Below, piece after piece: positions 8,727 to 17,988 of a stretch of DNA of 64,000 nt. Under the pieces are notes generated by a model. That model saw nothing but the letters and a program-made list of their open reading frames with translations. It was not told the origin of the DNA and did no database searches. The DNA is from PHAA01 sp022706565. Lineage in GTDB: Bacteria; Bacillota; Syntrophomonadia; Syntrophomonadales; Syntrophomonadaceae. The first letter of the stretch is position 1; every line of letters starts with the position of its first letter. The position numbers and the translations under genes were made by a program. The stretch spans positions 434,001 through 498,000 of the forward strand of contig JAXGLD010000001.1 in assembly GCA_040769385.1 (NCBI GenBank), given 5' to 3'.

Positions 8727-10139
8727 ATGAGCAGCCTTAGGAATATTCCTTCTATAGATGAAATGATAGAGGCAAAAGCGGTGCAAGATCACCTGCAACG
8801 ATTCAACCGGGATTTCGTTATTGCCAACCTTAGGCAGGCTGTCGATGATGTCCGGCAGAAATTGCGTTCCAGCGGAGAGGAATCCTCCCGGGAGTATCTT
8901 GGCGCGTGTATCGCAACCCGTTTGGACGAGTTGTTGTTACAAGCCAATCGTGGTACGTTGCAAAAGGTCATCAACGGCACCGGAGTAGTATTGCATACCA
9001 ACCTCGGGCGTGCTCCTTTAGGAAAGAGAGCCTTGGTGTATCTTCAGGATATGGCCCGCGATTATAACAACCTGGAATATGACCTGGAGAGCGGGGAGCG
9101 CGGTTCCCGTTACAGCCATGTGGGAGATTTATTGGTTAAGCTCACGGGGGCGGAAGCCGGGTTAGTCGTTAATAACAACGCGGCAGCGGTGATGTTGGGT
9201 CTTAACACACTCGCTCAAGGGTACGAAGTTATCGTGTCCCGGGGACAATTGGTCGAGATCGGTGGAGCCTTCAGAATCCCTGAGGTAATGAAGCAAAGCG
9301 GAGCTCGGCTTATTGAGGTTGGAACTACCAATCGTACATACATAAGTGATTACGCTAACGCGATTAATGAAAACACAGCCCTGCTTTTTGCCGCCCATAC
9401 CTCCAACTATAAAATAGTTGGCTTTAGTGCTGAGGTCGAGCTGGGCGAATTGGTGGATCTGGGGAGGACCCGTAACATTCCGGTTATGCAAGACTTGGGC
9501 AGCGGAATACTGATTGACCTTAGCGAATGGGGACTAAAGGAAGAGCCTACCGTACAGGCTAGCGTAAATACCGGTGCAGACCTGATTACATTCAGCGGAG
9601 ACAAGCTGTTGGGGGGACCTCAAGCAGGTATAATAGTGGGCCGCAAGGATTATATAGAAAAAATGAAGAAAAACCATCTAACTAGAGCTCTGCGGGTGGA
9701 CAAGATGACCATAGCAGCCTTGGAAGGGACTCTCTTGGAGTATCTAAGCGGCGATCCTTTAAACAATATTCCAGTGCTAAGGATGTTGGTAACGGAGCCA
9801 GAGGAGTTGGCGTCCCGAGCCGAGGCCTTGAAGGAGGCGCTGCAGAGTGCATTGGCGGAAGAAGCAGTTTTGGCTATTAAAACCACCCCTACCGATGATA
9901 TGGTAGGTGGGGGAGCTTATCCAGCCTATAAACTGCCTGGATTCGCAGTGCAGTTGTTTTTTGCTCAAAGGCGTCTGAATACAATTGCCCAGACATTAAG
10001 GAGCATGGAACCGGCATTAGTAGCTCGCATCCAAGAAGATTCCCTGCTCATCAGCCTACGCACAGTGGACCCTAGGGACGATGCACTGGTGATAAATATG
10101 CTGGCCGCCGCCTGCAATCCAAATAGGGCGGAGGAATGA
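8727..10139 (+). CDS. selA: SelA, L-seryl-tRNA(Sec) selenium transferase
   Basis: PLP enzyme that converts Ser-tRNA(Sec) to Sec-tRNA(Sec) using selenophosphate. The PLP-binding lysine lies in FSGDKLLGGPQAG (about residue 290), and the GTGVVLHTNLGRAPL segment (about residues 84-98) is typical. 470 residues is full length. The ATG at 8727 is one base after the previous stop, and selB starts one base after the selA stop. Its partners tRNA-Sec (17468) and selD (23064) are also in this window, so the organism should make selenoproteins. Confidence 0.97.
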   Translation: MSSLRNIPSIDEMIEAKAVQDHLQRFNRDFVIANLRQAVDDVRQKLRSSGEESSREYLGACIATRLDELLLQANRGTLQKVINGTGVVLHTNLGRAPLGKRALVYLQDMARDYNNLEYDLESGERGSRYSHVGDLLVKLTGAEAGLVVNNNAAAVMLGLNTLAQGYEVIVSRGQLVEIGGAFRIPEVMKQSGARLIEVGTTNRTYISDYANAINENTALLFAAHTSNYKIVGFSAEVELGELVDLGRTRNIPVMQDLGSGILIDLSEWGLKEEPTVQASVNTGADLITFSGDKLLGGPQAGIIVGRKDYIEKMKKNHLTRALRVDKMTIAALEGTLLEYLSGDPLNNIPVLRMLVTEPEELASRAEALKEALQSALAEEAVLAIKTTPTDDMVGGGAYPAYKLPGFAVQLFFAQRRLNTIAQTLRSMEPALVARIQEDSLLISLRTVDPRDDALVINMLAAACNPNRAEE

Positions 10140-10140
10140 G

Positions 10141-12078
10141 ATGCAAAGACTGGTTATTGGAACTGCTGGACATATAGACCATGGCAAGACCACCCTGGTA
10201 AAGAAACTTACGGGGATAGAAACTGACCGACTGAAGGAGGAAAAGCAACGAGGGATATCAATTGAATTGGGATTTGCTCCGTTTTTACTTCCCAGCGGCC
10301 AAAAAGCGGCCATAGTAGATGTGCCCGGACATGAACGATTTATCCGCCATATGTTAGCTGGGGCTTTCGGTATCGATATGGTTCTTTTCACCATTGCTGC
10401 GGATGAGGGGGTAATGCCCCAGACCCGAGAACATGGAGATATTTTAGAGTTATTAGGTGTGGAAAAGGGCGTCATAGTCATTACCAAGAAGGACCTGGTA
10501 GATGAGGAATGGCTCATGCTAGTGGAAGATGAGATAAACGAGTACGTAGCCGGAACAATTCTGAAGGGAGCGCCTATCGTAGCCGTATCGGCAGTCACCG
10601 GAGAGGGGATTCCGGAACTGCTGGAGACCATTGAGAGAGTGGCGTCTACCATAACTGAGAGAGCCATAACCGGCAAGGCGAGATTGCCAATAGATAGGGT
10701 TTTCACCGTAGCCGGATTTGGAACAGTAGTCACTGGGACGCTATGGTCGGGGCAGATCAAGGTGGGCGACACGCTGGAGTTGATGCCGGTACAAAAAATG
10801 GTTAAGGTACGTACCTTACAGGTGCACAATGAAAAGGTTACCACGGCGCTGGCGGGGCAGAGGGTGGCGGTAAACCTGCAAGGGGTCGATGTGAGTGAGA
10901 TAAAGAGGGGGTATTTACTGACTGAACCCGGATTTCTGATCCCCAGTTATAGGGTCGACGTAAGACTGAGGCTTCTGGAAGGAAGTCGGCGGAGCCTGCA
11001 CAACTGGAATCGTGTACGATTTCACTTGGGCACGGATGAAACCCTGGGGCGAGTAGTGCTGCTTGACCGTGATGAATTAGGTCCTGGAGAAGAATCGTTT
11101 GCTCAGATCGTCATGGAGAAACCGGTGGTAGCTTTTAAAGGAGACCTGTTCGTAATACGCTATTACTCCCCGGTTGATACCATCGGCGGAGGAACAGTAA
11201 TCGACCCAAACGCCCCTAAACAGAAGAGATTTAGGGAAGATGTGCTCAATGATCTGGCGGTCAAGGAGGAGGGGAGTCTGTATGACCTGGTTCTACATGA
11301 ACTTGAGAATTCCTTGCAACCGCTGAGCATGACGGAACTTGTCAGGAAGACAGGCAGCGTTGAAACGGCTGTTTCTGCAGAGATTCAGTTGTTACTCGAT
11401 GATGAGGCGATCATAAACCTGGATGCCAAAAGCGGAATTTATCTAAGCACAAGAGGATTGGAGATCTTATATGACCAAATAGTTGTCATGATTACCGATT
11501 ATCACCGCAGATATCCGTTGCGCTCTGGATATCCCAAGGAAGACATGCGGACGCGCCTGTTCGCTGACTTCAACCCCAGGATTTTTAATGCCTTACTTAA
11601 ATATTTGGAAGAGATGGGGCGCCTGGTCATCAAGAACAATCTGGTCAGCATACCGGGTCAGCAGGTTGAGGTGGGGACTAAAGAGGGGGAGGCGATAACT
11701 GCAATAATGCAATTGATGCAGGATAAGGCCTTTGCCCCGCCTGAGATGGAGGAGTTAGCCAAAGCGGCAGAGATTTCCGAGGATGTATTAAGTGAGGTTT
11801 TGGCCTACTTGATCGAACAGGATCTGGTGGTTAAGATAAGCGAGGGCTTGTATTTTACCCGCACTGCTATTGAGCAAGGGCGACAGGTGCTTAACGAACA
11901 TTTTGACCGGGAGAAGGAATTGACTTTAGCCACTGCCCGCGATATTTTGAACACCTCCCGGAAATATGCGCTGCCTTTGATCGAATACTACGACAGAATC
12001 CGGTTCACTCGGCGGGTCGGTGATGTACGGGTAAGATACAATCCAATCCCGGGAAAAAAAGAAGAGGGGGGGGCATAA
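10141..12078 (+). CDS. selB: SelB, selenocysteine-specific elongation factor
   Basis: Specialised EF-Tu-like GTPase that brings Sec-tRNA to UGA codons next to a SECIS hairpin. The G-domain motifs are GHIDHGKTTL (about residues 9-18), DVPGHERF and TKKD. EF-Tu-like beta-barrel domains follow, then a C-terminal series of winged-helix domains that bind the mRNA SECIS; these end with the LNTSRKYALPLIEYYD and RRVGDVR motifs. 645 residues is normal. The ATG at 10141 follows the selA stop directly (TGAGATG), consistent with coupling. Confidence 0.97.
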   Translation: MQRLVIGTAGHIDHGKTTLVKKLTGIETDRLKEEKQRGISIELGFAPFLLPSGQKAAIVDVPGHERFIRHMLAGAFGIDMVLFTIAADEGVMPQTREHGDILELLGVEKGVIVITKKDLVDEEWLMLVEDEINEYVAGTILKGAPIVAVSAVTGEGIPELLETIERVASTITERAITGKARLPIDRVFTVAGFGTVVTGTLWSGQIKVGDTLELMPVQKMVKVRTLQVHNEKVTTALAGQRVAVNLQGVDVSEIKRGYLLTEPGFLIPSYRVDVRLRLLEGSRRSLHNWNRVRFHLGTDETLGRVVLLDRDELGPGEESFAQIVMEKPVVAFKGDLFVIRYYSPVDTIGGGTVIDPNAPKQKRFREDVLNDLAVKEEGSLYDLVLHELENSLQPLSMTELVRKTGSVETAVSAEIQLLLDDEAIINLDAKSGIYLSTRGLEILYDQIVVMITDYHRRYPLRSGYPKEDMRTRLFADFNPRIFNALLKYLEEMGRLVIKNNLVSIPGQQVEVGTKEGEAITAIMQLMQDKAFAPPEMEELAKAAEISEDVLSEVLAYLIEQDLVVKISEGLYFTRTAIEQGRQVLNEHFDREKELTLATARDILNTSRKYALPLIEYYDRIRFTRRVGDVRVRYNPIPGKKEEGGA

Positions 12079-12133
12079 ATTTACTAATCTGGGATCGAAT
12101 TCGTGTTTATATTTGACAAGGAGGAGGAATTGG

Positions 12134-13324
12134 ATGTTAGGCTCTAAAAGAAAGAAGATAGCAATACTGATTACGCTGGTTTTCATGTTTGGAATCATTG
12201 CCGGGTGCGGCCAAAAAGCACCGACGACACAACAACCTGCCCCCACCCAAGAGGTTATCAACGTAGGTCTTAACGTGGAATTATCTGGAGGAGTAGCCAG
12301 TTATGGTACCAATGCCAAGGATGGAGCCATCCTGGCCATTGAGCAGATCAACGCTGCTGGCGGTGTTCTGGGAAAACAACTGAATCCCATCGTGAGAGAC
12401 TGTAAGTCACTTGCTGATGAGGCGATGAGCGTAAGCGCTGCCTTGGTCGGCGAAAAAATCGTAGCTCAGATTGGGCCTTTGACCAGTGGTAATGTGGCCG
12501 GCAGCACACCCATTATGACCGAGAATAAGATTCCTCTAATCGCCCCCGCTGCTACTGCAGCTAATGTTACGGTGGATGAGAAGACTGGGGTCACTCGGGA
12601 TTATATTTTCAGGGTTTGCTTCATTGATCCTTTTCAGGGTACTTTGATGGCTCAGTTCGCAGCGGATAATCTAAAAGTCAAAACTGCCGTCATCTACGGT
12701 GATACCTCCAGCGATTATGCCAAAGGTTTAGCCGAATATTTCAAGAAGACATTCACTGAGAAAGGCGGCACTATCCTGGCCACAGAAGGTTTTGTCAAAG
12801 ATGACCGCGATTTTAGAGCCACTTTAACCAGGATCAAAGGATTGAATCCCGAATTCATTTATGTTCCGGGTTATTACCAGGAAGTAGCTCCATTGATCGC
12901 ACAGGCGCGTGAGCAGGGTATTACCGTTCCAATCGGAGGACCTGACGGATGGGATTCTCCTGACATGGTTACGGTAGCCAAAGCAGATGCACTCAATAAC
13001 ACATATTTCACCAATCATTACTCATCCCAGGACACAGATCCCAAGGTTGTAGCCTTCGTAGAGGCCTTCAAAGCTAAATACAATAAGGAACCGGATGGCT
13101 TTGCGGCGTTGGGGTATGATTCAGTAATGATAATGGTCCAAGGCCTCAAGGATGCCCAAGCAGCAGATCCCGTAAAACTAGCTGAAGCTCTGGCTAAAAT
13201 CAAGAACTTCGAGGGGATTACCGGCAATATGACCATCGATGCCAACCACAATCCAATCAAGGCAGGAGTCATTATTGAATTCAAGGATGGCAAACAGACC
13301 ATGAACTCCAGAATCCAACCTTAA
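12134..13324 (+). CDS. livK: LivK-type branched-chain amino acid binding lipoprotein
   Basis: Periplasmic-binding-protein type I (Peripla_BP_6) lipoprotein that delivers substrate to the LivHMGF transporter at the outer face of the membrane. A signal peptide with lipobox IIAGC gives lipidated Cys25. The mature part begins EVINVGLNVELSGGVASYG and continues with QINAAGGVLGKQL, typical of LivJ/LivK folds. The start chosen is ATG at 12134, with AAGGAGGAGG just upstream; a TTG 21 bases earlier overlaps that ribosome site. It has 396 residues. Substrate could be leucine/isoleucine/valine or another amide or amino acid; sequence alone does not settle it. Confidence 0.92.
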   Translation: MLGSKRKKIAILITLVFMFGIIAGCGQKAPTTQQPAPTQEVINVGLNVELSGGVASYGTNAKDGAILAIEQINAAGGVLGKQLNPIVRDCKSLADEAMSVSAALVGEKIVAQIGPLTSGNVAGSTPIMTENKIPLIAPAATAANVTVDEKTGVTRDYIFRVCFIDPFQGTLMAQFAADNLKVKTAVIYGDTSSDYAKGLAEYFKKTFTEKGGTILATEGFVKDDRDFRATLTRIKGLNPEFIYVPGYYQEVAPLIAQAREQGITVPIGGPDGWDSPDMVTVAKADALNNTYFTNHYSSQDTDPKVVAFVEAFKAKYNKEPDGFAALGYDSVMIMVQGLKDAQAADPVKLAEALAKIKNFEGITGNMTIDANHNPIKAGVIIEFKDGKQTMNSRIQP

Positions 13325-13334
13325 GTAACCCGAG

Positions 13335-13365
13335 CGAGAAAGGAAGGATATTCCTTCCTTTCTCG
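13335..13365 (+). promoter_or_regulatory. 14-bp perfect hairpin between livK and livH
   Basis: CGAGAAAGGAAGGA pairs perfectly with TCCTTCCTTTCTCG around a three-base TAT loop. No T run follows, so a full terminator is unlikely. Such hairpins often protect the 3' end of a binding-protein mRNA and so raise it over the permease genes. Confidence 0.75.
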
Positions 13366-13382
13366 TCCACTAATGAGGAGAT

Positions 13383-14273
13383 GTGCATAATTTGCAGGAA
13401 TTTATCCAACAATTGGTCAATGGGTTATCCCTAGGGGCTATTTACGCGCTGATTGCGTTGGGATACACGATGGTCTATGGGATAATTAAGCTCATCAATT
13501 TCGCCCACGGCGACGTGATGATGGTAGGCGCTTTTGTGGGCTTTTTCTCAATTACCCTCCTCGGCGCCAACATAGCGGTGGCCATGTTATTGGCCATGAC
13601 CGCATGTGCACTTTTGGGTATCATAATTGAAAAAGTGGCTTATCGACCCTTACGCAACTCAACCCGAATCGCATCGCTGATTACTGCCATCGGGGTTTCA
13701 TTCCTGTTAGAATATCTAACCATATTTTTTATCGGTCCCAATCAGAAGGTCTTCCCTGCAACTGCATTTGCGGTCAAAGCCTATGATATAGCGGGCCTCT
13801 CAATCCTAAACAAAGATGTATTTGTATTTGTGTCAGCGGTAGCTCTGATGCTGGTTCTGCAATACATAATAAAATACACCAAAACCGGGAAAGCCATGCG
13901 GGCGGTTTCGCTGGATATGGAAGCAGCCGTTCTCATGGGAATCAGTGTTGATAAAACCATCTCCATGACATTTGCGATTGGATCAGCCTTGGCAGCGGCA
14001 GCGGGGGTCATGGTAGGTGTGTATTATGGAACGATCAATCCTTTGATGGGAATTATTCCGGGGCTCAAGGCTTTTGTCGCAGCTGTTCTAGGTGGTATAG
14101 GCATAATTCCAGGAGCCATGGTAGGGGGCTTCGTAATAGGACTGTTGGAAACAATAGTAAGCGGTTACGGCAACAGTCTCTACCGTGATGCGGTGTCATT
14201 CGGGGTCTTGATATTGATACTGCTAATCAAGCCTACCGGCCTATTTGGCAAAGACACCGGCGAAAAGGTATAG
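13383..14273 (+). CDS. livH: LivH-type branched-chain amino acid ABC permease
   Basis: One of two inner-membrane permease subunits of the high-affinity branched-chain amino acid importer. The N-terminus has LVNGLSLGAIYALIALGYTMVYGIIKLINFAHGD, the hallmark of LivH (quoted in parts: NGLSLGAIYALIALG, then INFAHGD). About eight membrane segments are visible, with the EAA-like loop near AAVLMGISVDKTI. 296 residues. Start is uncertain: GTG at 13383 is only 2 bases from GAGGAG, while TTG at 13392 (MQEFIQQ) is 11 bases away and aligns better with homologues. Confidence 0.93.
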   Translation: MHNLQEFIQQLVNGLSLGAIYALIALGYTMVYGIIKLINFAHGDVMMVGAFVGFFSITLLGANIAVAMLLAMTACALLGIIIEKVAYRPLRNSTRIASLITAIGVSFLLEYLTIFFIGPNQKVFPATAFAVKAYDIAGLSILNKDVFVFVSAVALMLVLQYIIKYTKTGKAMRAVSLDMEAAVLMGISVDKTISMTFAIGSALAAAAGVMVGVYYGTINPLMGIIPGLKAFVAAVLGGIGIIPGAMVGGFVIGLLETIVSGYGNSLYRDAVSFGVLILILLIKPTGLFGKDTGEKV

Positions 14274-14281
14274 GTGAGAAA

Positions 14282-15232
14282 ATGCAGACGAAGAGAATAA
14301 AATGGACTCAAATTTTACTGGAGACAGCTTTGCTGGTGGTATTGTTTTCGCTGATTCAGTATGGGATTTCGACCCGAATGCTTAGCCAGTACTACCAAAT
14401 AAATCTGACTTCCATGTGCATAAACATTATTCTGGCGGTTAGTCTGAGCCTCATTAACGGATTTACCGGGCAGCTCTCACTTGGGCATGCTGGATTTATG
14501 GCTGTAGGGGCTTATGCCGCGGTGATCATGACCACTAAATTAGATTATCCCTTCTTGGCAGCATTGGTGGGGGCAGCCCTTGCAGCCGGTATGGCTGGAT
14601 TCGTTATCGGGGTTCCAACCCTGCGGCTCAAAGGAGACTATCTAGCGATAGCAACATTGGCGCTGGGTGAGATTATCCGGGTCGTGTTGCAGAACATCGA
14701 TTATGTTAACGGGCCGGCAGGGATATCCGGAATTCCTAAACTTACTACTTGGGCATGGTTGTTCGGGGGAGTGGTGCTGACCCTCATAGTTGTAGTGAAC
14801 CTCGTCAACTCAAGCTATGGGCGAGCCATCATCTCGGTCCGGGAGGATGAGATCGCCGCCGAATTGATGGGCATCAATACCACCAAGTATAAAGTATTGG
14901 CCTTCGTAATCGGGGCTGGTTTTGCTGGTCTGGCCGGTGCTTTATATGGTCATTATTTTTACATAATAAAACCGGAGACATTTAACTTCATGAAGTCATT
15001 CGATATCCTGGTGATGGTGGTCCTGGGCGGCTTGGGCAGTACTACCGGAGCGGTGATAGCAGCTATCTTCATAACCATCCTCACCGCAGCCCTACAGCCT
15101 TTTCCAGAGATTAGAATGATCTTGTATGCGTTGATACTTATAATTGTTATGATATATCGGCCTCAGGGATTGATGGGCAACAAAGAGTTTAGCCGGCAGA
15201 CCTTAGGCAGGATTTGGGGTGGGCGCAAATGA
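14282..15232 (+). CDS. livM: LivM-type branched-chain amino acid ABC permease
   Basis: Second permease subunit, 316 residues with about eight to ten hydrophobic segments. The family motif GFTGQLSLGHAGFMAVGAYA is clear at about residues 61-80, and RLKGDYLAIATLALGEIIR at about 115-133. It forms a heterodimer with LivH in the membrane. It starts 8 bases after livH and its stop overlaps the livG start as ATGA, showing a tight operon. Confidence 0.95.
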   Translation: MQTKRIKWTQILLETALLVVLFSLIQYGISTRMLSQYYQINLTSMCINIILAVSLSLINGFTGQLSLGHAGFMAVGAYAAVIMTTKLDYPFLAALVGAALAAGMAGFVIGVPTLRLKGDYLAIATLALGEIIRVVLQNIDYVNGPAGISGIPKLTTWAWLFGGVVLTLIVVVNLVNSSYGRAIISVREDEIAAELMGINTTKYKVLAFVIGAGFAGLAGALYGHYFYIIKPETFNFMKSFDILVMVVLGGLGSTTGAVIAAIFITILTAALQPFPEIRMILYALILIIVMIYRPQGLMGNKEFSRQTLGRIWGGRK

Positions 15233-15996
15233 CCATTTTGAGTATTAACAAGTTATATAAATCATTTGGCGGATTGAGTGCCGTTATGAATTTCTCTTTC
15301 CATATGGGACGGGATGAACTGGTAGGGCTGATAGGACCCAATGGGGCTGGTAAAACCACCGTTTTCAATCTCATTACCGGAGTGTACAAACCTGATCAGG
15401 GCCAGATTATCTTCGAGGGACGGGACTTAGTCGGCATGACCCCTTATAATATTTGCGCTCAGGGCATAGCCCGGACTTTCCAAAATATACGACTCTTTAA
15501 TGAGCTTTCCGTACTGGACAACGTCAAGATAGCTTGCCATAAAGACGTGCAATATAGCGTATTAGGGGCGCTAATGAGGACCCCGGCTTTTTTTAAAGGG
15601 GAGGCGAAGATTGAGCAAGATGCGCTTAAGTACCTAGAAGTATTCAAGCTGGATAACAAGCGAGATGAGCTGGCTAAAAACCTTCCCTACGGTGAACAGC
15701 GTCGCCTGGAAATATCCCGGGCACTGGCTACCCAGCCTAAATTGCTGATCCTGGATGAGCCGGCGGCGGGAATGAACCCCCAGGAAACCAATAGTTTAAT
15801 GCAGATGATACAAATGATCCGCAAGGAATTCGGTTTGGCAATATTGCTTATAGAACATGATATGTCCCTGGTAATGGGGGTCTGTGAAAGAATCTATGTT
15901 TTAGATTACGGCCAGATAATCGCCGAGGGTTTGCCACAAGAGATTAGGAATAATAAGCAGGTAATTGAGGCTTATCTGGGAGAGGAGCTTAACTAA
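15229..15996 (+). CDS. livG: LivG-type branched-chain amino acid ABC ATPase
   Basis: Cytoplasmic ATP-binding subunit. Walker A GPNGAGKTT, the Q-loop region IARTFQNIRLF, signature LPYGEQRRLEISRALA and Walker B LLILDEPAAGMNP are present. The C-terminal IAEGLPQEIRNNKQVIEAYLGEE tail (shown in part) is typical for LivG. The start chosen is ATG at 15229 because it overlaps the livM stop in an ATGA; a TTG 15 bases earlier is less likely. 255 residues. Confidence 0.95.
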   Translation: MTILSINKLYKSFGGLSAVMNFSFHMGRDELVGLIGPNGAGKTTVFNLITGVYKPDQGQIIFEGRDLVGMTPYNICAQGIARTFQNIRLFNELSVLDNVKIACHKDVQYSVLGALMRTPAFFKGEAKIEQDALKYLEVFKLDNKRDELAKNLPYGEQRRLEISRALATQPKLLILDEPAAGMNPQETNSLMQMIQMIRKEFGLAILLIEHDMSLVMGVCERIYVLDYGQIIAEGLPQEIRNNKQVIEAYLGEELN

Positions 15997-16700
15997 TGCT
16001 GCAGATAAAAGACATCGATGTTTACTACGGCTCTATCCATGCCCTCAAAAAATTGTCCCTGGAGGTCGAAAAAGGTAGCATTGTAACCCTGATTGGGGCT
16101 AACGGAGCGGGAAAGACGACCACGCTCAACACCATTTCCGGCATACTTCGCCCCAGGAACGGGACTATAATATATAAGGGGATAGATATTACCAGGGTGG
16201 CCCCAGAAAAGATAGTAGGACTGGGGATCTCCCAGGTACCTGAAGGACGACGTGTTTTCTCAACCATGACAGTGGTGGAGAACCTTGAAATGGGCGCCTA
16301 TCTGCGTCGGGACAAAAAAGAGATTCAGGCCGACATGGAAACGGTTTACGCCAGATTCCCGCGGTTGGAGGAACGGCGCAGGCAATTAGCGGGGACTCTT
16401 AGCGGCGGTGAGCAACAGATGCTGGCTATCGGACGGGCGCTCATGGCCCGGCCAGAGCTGATGTTGATGGACGAGCCGTCTATGGGTTTGGCACCGCTGT
16501 TGGTTAAGGAGATTTTTTCTATAATCAAGGACATCAATGAGCGTGGCACCACCATCCTGTTAGTCGAACAGAATGCCAATATGGCTCTTTCAATAGCCCA
16601 TAAAGCCTTTGTTATTGAGACCGGTGAGATCGTGCTGCAGGGTACTGCGGAACAGTTGCTCAAGAGTGAGGACGTAAAGAAGGCATATTTGGGCGGTTAG
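15996..16700 (+). CDS. livF: LivF-type branched-chain amino acid ABC ATPase
   Basis: Second ATPase subunit, pairing with LivG. Walker A GANGAGKTT, SQVPEGRRVF (a LivF marker), signature LSGGEQQMLAIGRALM and Walker B LMLMDEPSMGLAP are visible in 234 residues. The ATG shares one base with the livG TAA stop, so coupling is likely. It closes the transporter gene set. Confidence 0.95.
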   Translation: MLQIKDIDVYYGSIHALKKLSLEVEKGSIVTLIGANGAGKTTTLNTISGILRPRNGTIIYKGIDITRVAPEKIVGLGISQVPEGRRVFSTMTVVENLEMGAYLRRDKKEIQADMETVYARFPRLEERRRQLAGTLSGGEQQMLAIGRALMARPELMLMDEPSMGLAPLLVKEIFSIIKDINERGTTILLVEQNANMALSIAHKAFVIETGEIVLQGTAEQLLKSEDVKKAYLGG

Positions 16701-16744
16701 GCTTCGTATAGTCTGTTAAGAGTTTCGTGAAGGAGGACAGATGC

Positions 16745-17407
16745 ATGAAAGTGAAGGAGAGGATGAGCCTCAAAGTAGTCACCGTTAACAAGGAAACGAG
16801 CATAAATGAGGCCTTTTCCTTAATGAAAGAAAACAACATCCGCCGCTTACCGGTTATGGACAAAGGAGCTGTAGTTGGGATTGTAACCTTAAGCGATCTA
16901 AATCAGGCGGCTCCATCGACGGCTACCAGTTTGAGCATACACGAGCTGAATTATCTGCTGGCCAAAACCAAGATCAAGGATATCCTTCCCAAGAAACAGG
17001 AAGTCATAACCATAAGTCCAGAAAATTATATTGAGACGGCTGCCAAGAAGATGCGCATCCACCGGGTCAGCGGACTACCGGTGATAGATGGGGGCAGGTT
17101 GGTGGGAATCGTAACGGAGACCGATATTTTTGATGCCTTCATTGACATTTTGGGGGTTAGAAAAACACATAGTCGTATTGACCTATATGTGGACGATCAT
17201 CCCGGGACTATTGCGAAGATAACCGGGATAATAGCAGCAGCAGGCAAGAACATCCTTAATACGGTAGCCTATTACGATGGGCAACGGGATAAATATAAGA
17301 TGATTATTCGTGTCGAGGAACTGGATTGTGATGAAGTGGTCCAAAAATTGAAAGACAGCGGTTACGAAGTGGAATCGGTAATCGAGTCGCCAGAAATAGA
17401 TTCGTGA
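16745..17407 (+). CDS. AcuB-like CBS-pair plus ACT domain protein
   Basis: 220-residue putative sensor with two CBS motifs (about residues 1-60 and 75-135), which usually bind adenine nucleotides, and an ACT domain from about 140 (RIDLYVDDHPGTIAKITGIIA), which usually binds amino acids. The start chosen is ATG at 16745 (MKVKERM), after AAGGAGGA; the GTG 18 bases earlier lies inside the ribosome site. It sits right after the liv operon, so an amino-acid sensing role is plausible but unproven. It is a paralogue of the protein at 20630-21298; AcuB of Bacillus, linked to acetoin use, is the nearest named relative. Confidence 0.85.
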   Translation: MKVKERMSLKVVTVNKETSINEAFSLMKENNIRRLPVMDKGAVVGIVTLSDLNQAAPSTATSLSIHELNYLLAKTKIKDILPKKQEVITISPENYIETAAKKMRIHRVSGLPVIDGGRLVGIVTETDIFDAFIDILGVRKTHSRIDLYVDDHPGTIAKITGIIAAAGKNILNTVAYYDGQRDKYKMIIRVEELDCDEVVQKLKDSGYEVESVIESPEIDS

Positions 17408-17467
17408 AAGGTCGGAGCTATTTGACAAACAGCCGCTGCTGATAATATAATCAGTAAGCGTGTATGG

Positions 17468-17566
17468 GGAGGCGGATCGGTCCTGGTGGGCCGCCTGGAC
17501 TTCAAATCCAGTTTGCGCCGTGGTGATCCCACGGTGGGTGTGTTCGATTCGCACACGCCTCCGCCA
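17468..17566 (+). tRNA. selC: tRNA-Sec (selenocysteine), anticodon TCA
   Basis: A 99-base tRNA with encoded CCA. The acceptor GGAGGCG pairs with CGCCTCC; the anticodon stem CTGGA/TCCAG encloses the loop CTTCAAA with anticodon TCA at 17502-17504. The long variable arm CCGTGG...CCACGG and a T arm with TTCGATTC are typical for SelC. It reads UGA codons as selenocysteine with SelA, SelB and SelD from this same window. Confidence 0.97.
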
Positions 17567-17592
17567 GTAATATAGGCGGTTTGAATCGCTTT

Positions 17593-17620
17593 AGCTGAAA
17601 CATTTGGTTTCAGCTTTTTT
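17593..17620 (+). terminator. Terminator after tRNA-Sec
   Basis: A 9-bp stem AGCTGAAAC / GTTTCAGCT with a five-base loop is followed by six T. It ends the tRNA-Sec transcript. Confidence 0.92.
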
Positions 17621-17775
17621 GTTGCTGATTTTCATCTGACCACGGCTTTGACCACCGCAAAAAATCGTCCACAGTACTTAGCAATATGAGCATCGGGCCA
17701 AAAATATAACCAACCGCGTGATGAGCGCATATATTATAGTAGATTATTTTGGTAATTCTTCAGGGAGTGGTAAAG

Positions 17776-17988
17776 GTGTTGAGATTAGTTCCCGATAGAC
17801 AGTTCTATAAAGGAGACCTGGTAACTGTTAAGAATTCCCGCAACCAGGGGCCATATTGCATCTTAGGCTTCAAAGAAAACGACAAAAACCAGAAAATCGC
17901 TATACTGAAGGCGTTGTTTAACGAGACCGATATAATCGAAAAACCCGAATCTGAGTTAAAAAGCTTCTTAATCAAGGGTTTGCTGTAA
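17776..17988 (+). CDS. Small hypothetical protein, 70 residues
   Basis: I do not recognise this protein. It begins around VLRLVPDRQFYKGDLVTVKN and has a beta-rich, KOW- or SH3-like feel (KGDLVTVKN, YCILGF), with a charged C-terminus. The start is uncertain: GTG at 17776 or TTG at 17779, both behind CAGGGAG; an in-frame TTG at 17749 is too far upstream of that site. No operon partner is seen; the gene stands alone after the tRNA-Sec terminator. No transmembrane segment or cysteine pair is visible apart from one Cys. Confidence 0.55.
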   Translation: MLRLVPDRQFYKGDLVTVKNSRNQGPYCILGFKENDKNQKIAILKALFNETDIIEKPESELKSFLIKGLL

